15,707 bases of DNA from an uncultured Eubacteriales bacterium (GTDB lineage: Bacteria > Bacillota > Clostridia > Oscillospirales > Butyricicoccaceae), in contig CAKTWY010000038.1 in assembly GCA_934630445.1 (NCBI GenBank), positions 1 through 15,707 on the forward strand, read 5' to 3'. Shown piece after piece: positions 6,811 to 12,943 of the stretch. The position numbers and the translations under genes are program-made. The notes beneath the pieces are model-generated. The model did no database searches, was not told the origin of the DNA, and worked only from the letters and a program-made list of their open reading frames with translations. How positions within the stretch are numbered: the stretch's first letter is position 1; each line of letters starts with the position of its first letter.

Positions 6811-7277
6811 AAGAATATTTCAGGGAAGACGGCCACCTCACGGACGAAGCGATCGAAGACACCATCAACAACATACCCGATGAGCTTGCCCGTCTGGAAA
6901 TTTCCGAGCACCTCTCCTTCTGCGACCTGTGCCTGGAGCGCTATACCGCGCGAGTGTCGGCCGGCGAGCTGGAAGCGCCGCCCGAGACGATGGAGGAAAC
7001 TATTTTTGCGCTTCTGCGCCGGCGGGCGAGACTGCTCTTTTTCAACAAATACGTCTCCGTCGCGGTCGCCGCGTCGCTGACGCTTACGCTTTGGGTCACA
7101 GGCATCTTCACCCCGTCCGGGCCGAAAGCGCCGGAGCGGCGCGAAAACAAGCTTCCGCAGTACACGGCGACGCTGTTTGAAAAGGCGGAGACATTTACCG
7201 AGCGCATCAACGACGCTTTTGATAATCTGTTCAGCATAGACTTTTATAAAGGAGCGGCAAATCATGAGAAAAAGTAG
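6807..7277 (+). CDS. Membrane-bound zinc-type anti-sigma factor
   Basis: 156 residues. The N-terminal part has the anti-sigma zinc motif His35-x3-Cys39-x2-Cys42 (HLSFCDLC), which normally binds and silences the partner ECF factor in the cytoplasm. A single transmembrane helix lies at about 80-100 (YVSVAVAASLTLTLWVTGIF). The short extracytoplasmic tail of about 55 residues is charged and has no recognised sensor domain. The start overlaps the sigma gene stop by 4 nt, with SD GGAGGAAGAGG upstream. The 3' end overlaps the next gene by 14 nt. Gene order, motif and topology all support the call. The signal that releases the sigma factor is unknown, and the two downstream membrane proteins are candidates for sensing or response. 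Confidence 0.9.
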   Translation: MKEYFREDGHLTDEAIEDTINNIPDELARLEISEHLSFCDLCLERYTARVSAGELEAPPETMEETIFALLRRRARLLFFNKYVSVAVAASLTLTLWVTGIFTPSGPKAPERRENKLPQYTATLFEKAETFTERINDAFDNLFSIDFYKGAANHEKK

Positions 7278-7824
7278 CTTTCTGACCTTTTGCTTTGCGT
7301 TTATTCCCGGAGCGGGGCAAATGTATCTTGGGATGATGAAAAAGGGAACCGCCATCATGGCGCTTTTTGCGGCGCTCTCGTTTTTATCCGGTTTCCTCAA
7401 TTTGGGGATCCTCCTGGCAGCGCTGCCGGTGATCTGGTTCTATTCGTTCTTCGATACCTTCAACCTGAAGCAGTATTCCTACCAGCAGCTCCTGACGCTG
7501 GACGACATCTTTGTGCAGAAGCTCGGTCAGATGTTCCGTACCGATTTTAAGGAGGTGCTTTCGCGCCGCCATGTGCTTTTCGGCGTGATCCTCATCTTTT
7601 TCGGCGCGTATGCGATCTTCAGCCGTTTTATCGAGCCGATTTTTGGTCTGCTTTGCGACACCGCTCCGTGGGCGTATCGCTTTGTGCGCGGGATTCCGAC
7701 GCTTGTCGTTGCCCTTGCGGTGATCGCGCTGGGCGTCTGGCTGGTGCGCGGCAAGCGCGCGCAGCCTATCCTGCCCGAGCGCGATTATCAGGAATACAAA
7801 CCCGGGGATGGTGAGGAGCAATGA
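7264..7824 (+). CDS. Small multi-pass membrane protein, TM2-domain-like N-terminus
   Basis: 186 residues. The N-terminal block FIPGAGQMYLGMMKKG has the PGxGQxYLG pattern found at the start of TM2 domains. Hydrophobic helices lie at about 28-45, 46-64, 104-123 and 143-161, joined by a hydrophilic loop of about 40 residues, and the tail is charged and probably cytoplasmic. The start is ATG with SD GGAG about 8 nt upstream, inside the anti-sigma gene. The stop overlaps the next gene (ATGA). I do not know a biochemical function. Placement in the sigma/anti-sigma operon suggests it is a target or modulator of that envelope-stress response. Confidence 0.8.
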   Translation: MRKSSFLTFCFAFIPGAGQMYLGMMKKGTAIMALFAALSFLSGFLNLGILLAALPVIWFYSFFDTFNLKQYSYQQLLTLDDIFVQKLGQMFRTDFKEVLSRRHVLFGVILIFFGAYAIFSRFIEPIFGLLCDTAPWAYRFVRGIPTLVVALAVIALGVWLVRGKRAQPILPERDYQEYKPGDGEEQ

Positions 7825-8156
7825 TGGATGAGAGCACCATGCACGAAGCGCCGCAGCAAAAGACACGCCGTGTCGGTACGCTGACGATGGGGCTGTGCCT
7901 CATCGCATGCGGAGTGATCCTCCTGCTGAGCGTGTTTTTTCCGGCGATCGATCTGAGTCTGGTAGGCAAGCTGAGCCCTGTGATCCTCGTTTTTCTCGGC
8001 ATTGAGATCCTTGTTGCCTACTTTACCGCAGGGGATGGCGCAAAGCTGAAATACGACTTTGCAAGCGGGTTTTACTGCTTTATCCTTATTTGCGGTACGA
8101 TGTGCCTGATGGCGATGGGCTATGCGCTCGAATACGCCAGGCTGCATATACACTGA
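7821..8156 (+). CDS. Small membrane protein, LiaI/LiaF transmembrane-domain-like
   Basis: 111 residues with three hydrophobic helices at about 22-42, 50-68 and 81-103, and a short polar N-terminus. The block TMGLCLIACGVILLLSVFF followed by KLSPVILVFLGIEILVAYF resembles the transmembrane part shared by LiaI and LiaF-type proteins, where 'GxxLIxxGvill' is followed by 'PvililLGxEil'. In Bacillus those proteins belong to the response to cell-wall antibiotics. No extracytoplasmic C-terminal LiaF domain is present. The start overlaps the preceding stop by 4 nt (ATGA) and has SD GAGGAG, so it is the last member of a coupled four-gene operon. A long hairpin follows 7 nt after the stop. The family assignment is moderate; the function is inferred only from context. 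Confidence 0.75.
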   Translation: MMDESTMHEAPQQKTRRVGTLTMGLCLIACGVILLLSVFFPAIDLSLVGKLSPVILVFLGIEILVAYFTAGDGAKLKYDFASGFYCFILICGTMCLMAMGYALEYARLHIH

Positions 8157-8162
8157 GTCTTT

Positions 8163-8201
8163 GGAAGGGCGCTTCGCCGCGAGACGGCGAAGCGCCTTTC
8201 C
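8163..8201 (+). terminator. Long hairpin ending the ECF operon
   Basis: 17-bp stem with one G-U pair (8163-8179 with 8185-8201) and a 5-nt CGAGA loop. No U-tract follows, so it is an atypical intrinsic terminator, or it protects the 3' end of the transcript. Confidence 0.6.
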
Positions 8202-8262
8202 ATGCGCACAGGATGCTCCTTTGTCTATGTTTGGATGATTTTGCGCTGTGCGTGCCGGGCGC

Positions 8263-8291
8263 TTGACACGTACAGGAAGAACTGCTATGGT
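8263..8291 (+). promoter_or_regulatory. Sigma-A promoter of the URO-D family gene
   Basis: Perfect -35 TTGACA (8263-8268), 17-nt spacer, -10 TATGGT (8286-8291, four of six matches). It starts transcription about 65 nt before the ATG at 8364. The promoter looks intact although the gene it serves is frameshifted. Confidence 0.6.
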
Positions 8292-8363
8292 AGCAGTAGT
8301 GATCAAACACAGGCCTTCCTGCGGCGGCCCGAAGGCAGAGAACGCAGGGGAGGAGAGAGGGGA

Positions 8364-9627
8364 ATGCGCTTTATGATCAAACAGGATATCGCCGTCCTGC
8401 GCGAGCTGGTCAAGCAGTACGCCGAGGTTGCGGCCCTGCCGGAACAGGCGGAGAAAATACGCCTGTGGCAGAAGCTCAACGGCCTCGAACCCGAAAGACC
8501 GATGTTTATGATCGATCAGCTGCCCTGGAACGAACTGGAATACGGGGATGAGCTGACGCTGCGCTGCGGGGATGCAACCTGCCGCATGATCGAGACGGAC
8601 CTGCGCAGGCTGCTCTACCGCAGCCGCTATCTGCAGGATGATTTTGCCTATGAACCGGTGCTGCGCGTGCCCAAAAAGATCATAGGCGTGGATTTTGACC
8701 CCACGCAGGGGATCTGCTTCGACTACGGCATTTCCATCGATCACGATACGATCGCAGGGCCCTCGAACCCGCGGATGTGGAGACGGGGCTTCTGGCCTAT
8801 CGCCGCCTGCGCGCCTGCGCGCGCCGCAGATCATGCTGGACGAGGCGGAGAGCGCGCGGCGCGAGGAGATCGCGCACCTCGCCGCGGACGGCATCCTCCC
8901 CGTGTTGATGGACGGCTTCGGCCCGTGGTGCCATCCGTGGGACGACATTTTTATGTGGCGCGGCACGGAAAACGTGTTTTATGACCTTGCCGATGAACCG
9001 GAAAAGCTGCACGCCACGGTCCGGAAGATCATGGATATCAATCTGAACTGTCTCGACCAGCTGGAAGAGAAAGGCCTTCTCTGCGCGCCGCAGCCGCTCG
9101 TCCACTGTACGGGCGCCTGGTCACAGGCGCTGCCTGCCCACGGGTATGATCCTGCCCACCCGCGGGCGAAGGACATCTGGACGTACGGCATGGCGCAGAT
9201 GCTCTATACCGTCTCGCCCGAGCAGCATGCACAGCTTGAATTTGCATATGTGCACGCATGGTATGAGCGCTTCGGCCTGGTCTACTACGGCTGCTGCGAG
9301 CCGCTGGAAGGCGAGCGCCTGGAGCATGTGCTGAACATACCGAACCTTCGGAAGGTATCGGTCAGCCACTGGGTAAAAGACCGCGAAGCGGTGTCCGAGC
9401 GCTTCGCGGGGCGGTATGTGATGTCCTTCAAGCCGAGCCCTTCCTATCTTGTTGATCCTGCCTGGGATCCGTCTTTTATCGAAGAGAACCTGAAGGGGCT
9501 CTGTGCTGCGGCTGCGAAGTTCGCCACTCCCTGTGAGCTGATCTTAAAGGACGTGTCCACCGTTAACCATCACCCGGAGCGCCTGATGGAATGGGCAAAG
9601 ATCGCGCGGCTCGTAGTCGAGCGGTAG
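8364..9627 (+). pseudogene. Uroporphyrinogen decarboxylase family protein, broken by two frameshifts
   Basis: Joined across frames this is about a 420-residue protein of the URO-D superfamily. That superfamily includes heme-pathway HemE and the MtaA/CmuA methyltransferases that use corrinoid proteins. The first frame covers 8364 to about 8766, from SD GGAGGAG and ATG to the FDYGISIDHDTIAGP block. A short middle frame (about 8759-8814) reads EPADVETGLLAYRRLRA. The third frame runs from 8823 to the stop at 9627 and has LVHCTGAW, YYGCCEPLEGE and ELILKDVSTV, typical of uncharacterised anaerobe members rather than HemE; the His-Cys and Cys-Cys residues could be zinc ligands. The second break is an exact 8-bp duplication at 8807-8822; removing one copy restores LRAPQIMLDEAES. 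The first break needs a net loss of one base (or gain of two) near 8755-8770. It is a true pseudogene unless these are sequencing errors. Confidence 0.85.
8807..8822 (+). repeat. 8-bp tandem duplication (CTGCGCGC twice) causing a frameshift
   Basis: Two adjacent exact copies of CTGCGCGC; the period-8 match extends 3 nt to the left. Deleting one copy fuses AYRRLR with APQIM in a single frame, so it is most likely a slipped-strand duplication, or an assembly error in a CG-rich tract. Confidence 0.85.
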
Positions 9628-9645
9628 GCGCGCTGCTGAAAACGC

Positions 9646-9680
9646 AAAAGCGCGGGATGCATCGGCATCCCGCGCTTTTT
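9646..9680 (+). terminator. Rho-independent terminator after the URO-D family gene
   Basis: 15-bp perfect stem (9646-9660 with 9665-9679), ATCG loop, T-run at 9676-9680, located 19 nt after the stop codon. It cleanly separates the broken gene from the RNase J region. Confidence 0.9.
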
Positions 9681-9728
9681 GCCGTGTTGCAGTCAAAAAG
9701 GCTGGTTTGCATAGAAGATTTATTTATG

Positions 9729-9757
9729 TATACAAACGGGGCGCTTTGTGCTATAAT
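9729..9757 (+). promoter_or_regulatory. Strong extended -10 promoter driving the RNase J leader
   Basis: TATACA (9729-9734, four of six matches to the -35), 17-nt spacer, then TGCTATAAT (9749-9757), a perfect extended -10. Predicted start near 9764, about 330 nt before the RNase J start codon. Confidence 0.75.
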
Positions 9758-9763
9758 AGTAAC

Positions 9764-10024
9764 ACTTGTTATTGTACGGACGTTCCCAGGCTATGAGATG
9801 CGGGCTCTTCTTTGTTCGCAGGCGCTTACACGCCGCGGCAGAGCGCAGATATTGGGCTGCGCTTTGAAAAGAGCGCGCTGGCATCACAACACATATGCAG
9901 GCAAGCACAAAAAGCGACGATGGCAATCCCGGAAACCGCCCATTTCGGGATGAGGGCCCGTGGCAGGCGCCACGTACCCTTCGGCCGCGCGTTTGATTTT
10001 ACGCGCCCTTTTGCGCCCTTTTTT
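9764..10024 (+). ncRNA. Unidentified structured RNA or leader upstream of RNase J
   Basis: About 260 nt between a strong promoter and a terminator-like hairpin, with no credible coding frame or ribosome binding site. By eye it folds into separate domains. The first has outer stem GATGC/GCATC (9797-9801 with 9881-9885) and inner stem GCTCTT/AAGAGC (9804-9809 with 9869-9874). These enclose two hairpins: GGCG/CGCC (9821-9834), and AGCGCAG/CTGCGCT (9842-9863). After an A-rich linker come a 9-bp hairpin (9926-9934 with 9943-9951) and a hairpin with CGTGGC/GCCACG (9959-9974) extended by GGG/CCC. The terminator-like element follows. I checked for the hallmarks of RNase P RNA, tmRNA, SRP RNA, T-box and common riboswitches and found none; a divergent 6S RNA cannot be excluded. 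It may be a free small RNA or an attenuating leader of rnj. Confidence 0.6.
9987..10024 (+). terminator. Terminator-like hairpin before RNase J
   Basis: Stem GCGCGT/ACGCGC (9987-9992 with 10001-10006), 8-nt T-rich loop, then CC, TTTT (10009-10012), a GC-rich break and TTTTTT (10019-10024). It would end the upstream RNA or act as an attenuator 70 nt before the RNase J start. A possible -10 TATGAT lies further on (10062-10067) without a clear -35. Confidence 0.6.
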
Positions 10025-10092
10025 CTGTTTGCATGCCTATAAGTCTTACATAACAGCAAAATATGATTGAATTTAGGATGTGAACAGACTAC

Positions 10093-11745
10093 ATGGCAGA
10101 AAAGTTAAAAATTATTCCCCTTGGCGGTCTCGGAGAGATCGGCAAGAACATGACGCTCATCGAGTGCAACGGCGAGATCCTCGTGATCGACTGCGGCCTG
10201 ATGTTTCCGGACGAGGAGATGCTCGGCGTCGACCTCGTGATTCCGGATATTACGTATTTGAAAAAGCATAAAAACAAGGTGCGCGGCATTATCCTCACGC
10301 ACGGACACGAGGATCATATCGGCGCGCTGCCCTATGTGCTGCGCGAGATCAACGTGCCCATCTACTGCACGAAGCTCACCGCCGGCATCGTTCAGACCAG
10401 ACTTCTGGAGCATAAGCTGAGCGACAAGGTCAAGCTCGTCCGCCGCGAGCGGGGCGACAGCTTCAAGGTAGGCATTTTCGGCGTCGAGTTTATCCGCACC
10501 AACCATTCCGTGCCGGATTCAGTCGCCGTGGCCATCACAACGCCGCTCGGCGTTGTGCTCCACACGGGCGATTTTAAGATCGACACGACCCCGGTCGCAA
10601 GCGAGATGATCGACCTGACGCGCTTTGGCGAGCTCGGGCGCGAGGGCGTGCTGCTCCTCATGTCCGATTCGACAAACGCCGAGCGGCCGGGCTATACCAT
10701 GTCCGAACGCAAGGTCGGCGAGTCGATGGACGGATATTTCAAGAACTGCGATCAGCGCATCATCATCGCCACGTTTGCTTCAAACGTGCACCGCCTGCAG
10801 CAGATCGTAGACATCGCGGCAAAATATCACCGCAAGGTGGCTGTCTCCGGCCGCAGCATGGAAAACATCATCGGCGTTGCGACGGAGCTGGGCTATATCA
10901 ATGCACCGAAGGATATTTTTGTCGAACTTTCGGCTATCAACCGCTATCCGAAGAACAAGATGGTCATTATCACCACCGGCTCGCAGGGCGAGCCGATGTC
11001 GGCGCTTTACCGCATGGCCTTTTCCGGCCACCGTCAGGTGGAGGTCGGCCCCGGCGATAAGATCCTCATTGCTGCGACGCCCATTCCGGGCAATGAAAAG
11101 TCCGTCTATCGCATGATCAACGAGCTTTTCCGCAAGGGCGCGGAGGTCGTTTACGAGCGCCTGGCGGAGATCCATGTCTCCGGCCACGCGTGCCAGGAAG
11201 AACTGAAGACGATTCTTGCGCTGACAAAGCCGCGTTATTTCATGCCTGTGCACGGCGAGTACCGGCATCTGAAGGTACACGCCGACCTTGCAAAACAGTT
11301 TGATATTCCGGCGAAGAATATCTTCATCTCCGAGATCGGCCGCACGCTGGAGATCACCAAAAATACCGCCAAGCTCACGACCACCGTTCCCTCAGGGCGC
11401 GTTCTGGTCGACGGCCTTGGCGTGGGCGACGTCGGCACCGCCGTGCTGCGCGACAGGAAGCACCTTGCCGAGGACGGGCTCATCGTTGTCGTCGTCACCA
11501 TGCAGGAGGGCGTCGTCGTCGCGGGGCCGGATATTATTTCGCGCGGCTTTGTTTATGTGCGCGAGTCGGAGGATATGATCGGCAATCTGCGCAAAGTCGT
11601 GCAGAAGTCGCTCGAGTCCTGCGAGGAGAAAAATATCCGCGATTGGGCGACGATCAAGAGCAGGATCAAGGACGATGTTTCCGATCATCTTTACAAGGTC
11701 ACGAAGAGGAGTCCGATGATCCTTCCCGTTATTATGGAAATTTAG
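10093..11745 (+). CDS. rnj: Ribonuclease J
   Basis: 550 residues, the normal length for RNase J1/J2. The metallo-beta-lactamase core has H70-x-H72-x-D74-H75 (THGHEDHIG), then HTGDFK (H157, D160) and the beta-CASP block with MSDSTNAERPGYT. The late catalytic motifs are SGHACQEEL (H365) and PVHGEYRHL (H387), followed by the C-terminal domain. RNase J acts as a 5'-to-3' exonuclease and endonuclease in mRNA turnover and rRNA processing. With the zinc-binding motif complete it should be active (J1-like). The start is ATG with a GGATGTGA box about 10 nt upstream. It stands alone, with a 465-nt non-coding region before it and a terminator after it. The structured leader suggests control by attenuation, perhaps by RNase J itself. 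Confidence 0.96.
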   Translation: MAEKLKIIPLGGLGEIGKNMTLIECNGEILVIDCGLMFPDEEMLGVDLVIPDITYLKKHKNKVRGIILTHGHEDHIGALPYVLREINVPIYCTKLTAGIVQTRLLEHKLSDKVKLVRRERGDSFKVGIFGVEFIRTNHSVPDSVAVAITTPLGVVLHTGDFKIDTTPVASEMIDLTRFGELGREGVLLLMSDSTNAERPGYTMSERKVGESMDGYFKNCDQRIIIATFASNVHRLQQIVDIAAKYHRKVAVSGRSMENIIGVATELGYINAPKDIFVELSAINRYPKNKMVIITTGSQGEPMSALYRMAFSGHRQVEVGPGDKILIAATPIPGNEKSVYRMINELFRKGAEVVYERLAEIHVSGHACQEELKTILALTKPRYFMPVHGEYRHLKVHADLAKQFDIPAKNIFISEIGRTLEITKNTAKLTTTVPSGRVLVDGLGVGDVGTAVLRDRKHLAEDGLIVVVVTMQEGVVVAGPDIISRGFVYVRESEDMIGNLRKVVQKSLESCEEKNIRDWATIKSRIKDDVSDHLYKVTKRSPMILPVIMEI

Positions 11746-11795
11746 CGCATGGCGCACCGGTTGTCCTTCTGGGCGAAGTGTGCGTGAATAAAAGG

Positions 11796-11836
11796 AAGCC
11801 GCCGTTTTTCGCATTCAATGCGAAAAGCGGCGGCTT
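11796..11836. terminator. Hairpin between converging rnj and the GntR gene
   Basis: 19-bp stem (11796-11814 with 11818-11836, one G-U pair) closed by a TCA loop. T-rich bases follow at a short distance on the plus strand. It lies 50 nt after rnj and 7 nt beyond the stop of the opposing regulator gene, so it likely serves both transcripts. Confidence 0.75.
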
Positions 11837-11843
11837 AGATATT

Positions 11844-12602
11844 TTAAAAATTTGTTTCAAGGCTCACATAAGTGGACAGTGCCGAGCGACATGCGGCATA
11901 ATCCTTTGCCTCGATCGCCGCAAGGATCTTTTCATGGTATTTCAGGTTGGCGTACTTCCCGTTTTTCAGGAAAACGACAAACCGGCGTTCGCCGCTTTCG
12001 AAAAGCGCCTGACAGACGGCGTCCTTTGATACCGCGTGCGCATAATAGAGCAATTTGTTATGCGTCATTTGAAACAGCTGTTCATGAAACAGAAAAATCA
12101 GCCGGTAAGCGTGATCGATCAGCTCCGCCGGCTCGCTGTTGCCGTGGGTGCGCAGGGAGATCCGCATATCCAGCGTATCCGACAATTCCTTTGAAATGCG
12201 GCGCAGCTTGTCCAGCTCCTCCGGCGTATGATTGTCGATCATGAGCCGGTAGCTGCCGCCCTCCACAATTTGACGAAAAACAGCTGCGTCTTTTACCAGA
12301 TCCGACGATGTGTAAAAGTCGGAGACATCGGATATGAGATCGGTAAAATTAAAATGCGTCACATAAGTGCCGTCTCCCACGCGCGTTTCGAGGATCCCCA
12401 ATGCATTCAGCCGCTGAAGCGCGGCGCGGATTGTCATTCTGTTTAACCCGAATGTGTCAGCCAATTCGTGCTCCGTCGGAATTTTCTCACCGGTTCGCCA
12501 TGTGCCGTCCAGAATCAGCGTCCGTATCGCATCGCACAGCTTGTCGACGGCGGATTCCTTTTTGATCTTGCTGCCGGGAAATAAAGATTTATCATTCGTC
12601 AT
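11844..12602 (-). CDS. FadR-type GntR transcriptional regulator (FCD domain)
   Basis: 252 residues. The N-terminal winged helix (about 17-83) has GEKIPTEHELADTFGLNRMTIR and ALQRLNALGILETRVGDGTYV, the GntR DNA-binding signature. The C-terminal helical part (about 95-245) fits an FCD ligand-binding domain: FRQIVEGGSYRL is the first helix, and histidines in FHEQLFQMTHN and KYHEKILAAIEAKDY are at positions where FCD proteins bind a metal and an organic acid. The start is ATG with AAAGGA about 11 nt before it. Expression comes from a perfect sigma-A promoter. It is divergent from the peptidase-transporter pair and is probably their repressor; the ligand is likely an amino acid derivative, a carboxylate or the transported substrate (inferred). 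Confidence 0.92.
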   Translation of the reverse strand: MTNDKSLFPGSKIKKESAVDKLCDAIRTLILDGTWRTGEKIPTEHELADTFGLNRMTIRAALQRLNALGILETRVGDGTYVTHFNFTDLISDVSDFYTSSDLVKDAAVFRQIVEGGSYRLMIDNHTPEELDKLRRISKELSDTLDMRISLRTHGNSEPAELIDHAYRLIFLFHEQLFQMTHNKLLYYAHAVSKDAVCQALFESGERRFVVFLKNGKYANLKYHEKILAAIEAKDYAACRSALSTYVSLETNF

Positions 12603-12652
12603 TGAAAAGAAATCCTTTATCAGTTATAAATTTTTATGAAGCTGATTTATTT

Positions 12653-12681
12653 ATTATATCAATTGAAGGATTGTTTGTCAA
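12653..12681 (-). promoter_or_regulatory. Perfect sigma-A promoter of the GntR regulator
   Basis: On the minus strand TTGACA (12676-12681), 17-nt spacer, TATAAT (12653-12658): full consensus in both boxes. Transcription starts about 45 nt before the ATG. Confidence 0.85.
12671..12681. promoter_or_regulatory. Imperfect FadR-type operator over the regulator's -35 box
   Basis: TTGTTTGTCAA on the plus strand has one mismatch to TNGTNNNACNA. It covers the -35 of the regulator's own promoter and would allow autorepression. This is a weak call because part of the match is forced by the -35 sequence itself. Confidence 0.3.
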
Positions 12682-12852
12682 ATAAAGGAGGGGCTTATAG
12701 TTCCCTGTTCCTGCGCGGAACGGGCGGCGTTTGTACATTTGGCAGTTCCGTATGTTAAGCGTTACTGTACGCACATGGGATCATGAATTTTGGGAATATA
12801 TATAAATACTAAAATAATTATTGTGTATAAAATAGAAATTAATCCAAAAGTA

Positions 12853-12881
12853 TTGAAATTTAAAATTGGTTTTGATAATAT
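12853..12881 (+). promoter_or_regulatory. Probable promoter of the peptidase-transporter operon
   Basis: TTGAAA (12853-12858), 17-nt spacer, TAATAT (12876-12881). An alternative -10 GATAAT (12874-12879) gives a 15-nt spacer. It lies in an AT-rich stretch where chance matches are common. It is supported by the operator placed immediately after it. Confidence 0.45.
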
Positions 12882-12892
12882 TTGTTCGACAA
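12882..12892. promoter_or_regulatory. FadR-type operator palindrome (TTGTTCGACAA)
   Basis: Perfect inverted repeat TTGT-TCG-ACAA, fitting the FadR-subfamily consensus TNGTNNNACNA exactly. It covers the predicted start of transcription of the M20 peptidase operon, where a bound repressor would block initiation. The matching regulator is encoded divergently 280 bp away. Confidence 0.6.
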
Positions 12893-12943
12893 GTGAACAG
12901 GCATACAATAAACAAATCAATACAAATGAAGGGGGATTTGATC

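Larger units (their letters stand above)
12603..12943. other. AT-rich divergent control region
   Basis: The 341-nt region between the GntR gene and the peptidase contains both promoters and the operator sites listed separately. It also has a GC-richer patch with an 8-bp hairpin (12704-12711 with 12717-12724, loop TGCGC) and a GCGT/ACGC mini-hairpin near 12760-12773. No small gene with a usable start was found. The AT content is clearly higher than that of other spacers in the window. Confidence 0.6.

Noticed and set aside
7788..8966. 392-codon open frame on the minus strand spanning the LiaF-like and URO-D genes
   Set aside because: It crosses two real genes, a terminator hairpin and a promoter, with no recognisable protein signature.
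9591..9953. 120-codon plus-strand open frame through the region before RNase J
   Set aside because: It starts inside the URO-D family gene, runs through a strong terminator and a promoter, and has no ribosome binding site or family resemblance.
9905..9964. Fluoride-riboswitch-like letters (GAUGG, AAACCGCCC, GGGAUGA)
   Set aside because: The order of bases is only loosely similar. The first stem-loop that must enclose the GAUG box is absent, and the RNase J gene is not an expected fluoride target.
9954..9979. T-box-like GGG...GTGGC...CCACG element
   Set aside because: The conserved T-box core (GGGUGGNACCRCG) is missing, there is no specifier stem pattern, and the downstream gene is not an aminoacyl-tRNA synthetase or amino acid gene.
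10062..10067. TATGAT as a dedicated RNase J promoter
   Set aside because: No -35-like sequence lies 16-18 nt upstream, and the transcript would start almost on the ribosome binding site. The upstream extended -10 promoter is much better.
12683..12700. Strong Shine-Dalgarno-like AAGGAGGGG in the divergent control region
   Set aside because: No start codon follows at a usable distance in a frame of meaningful length, so it is probably chance.
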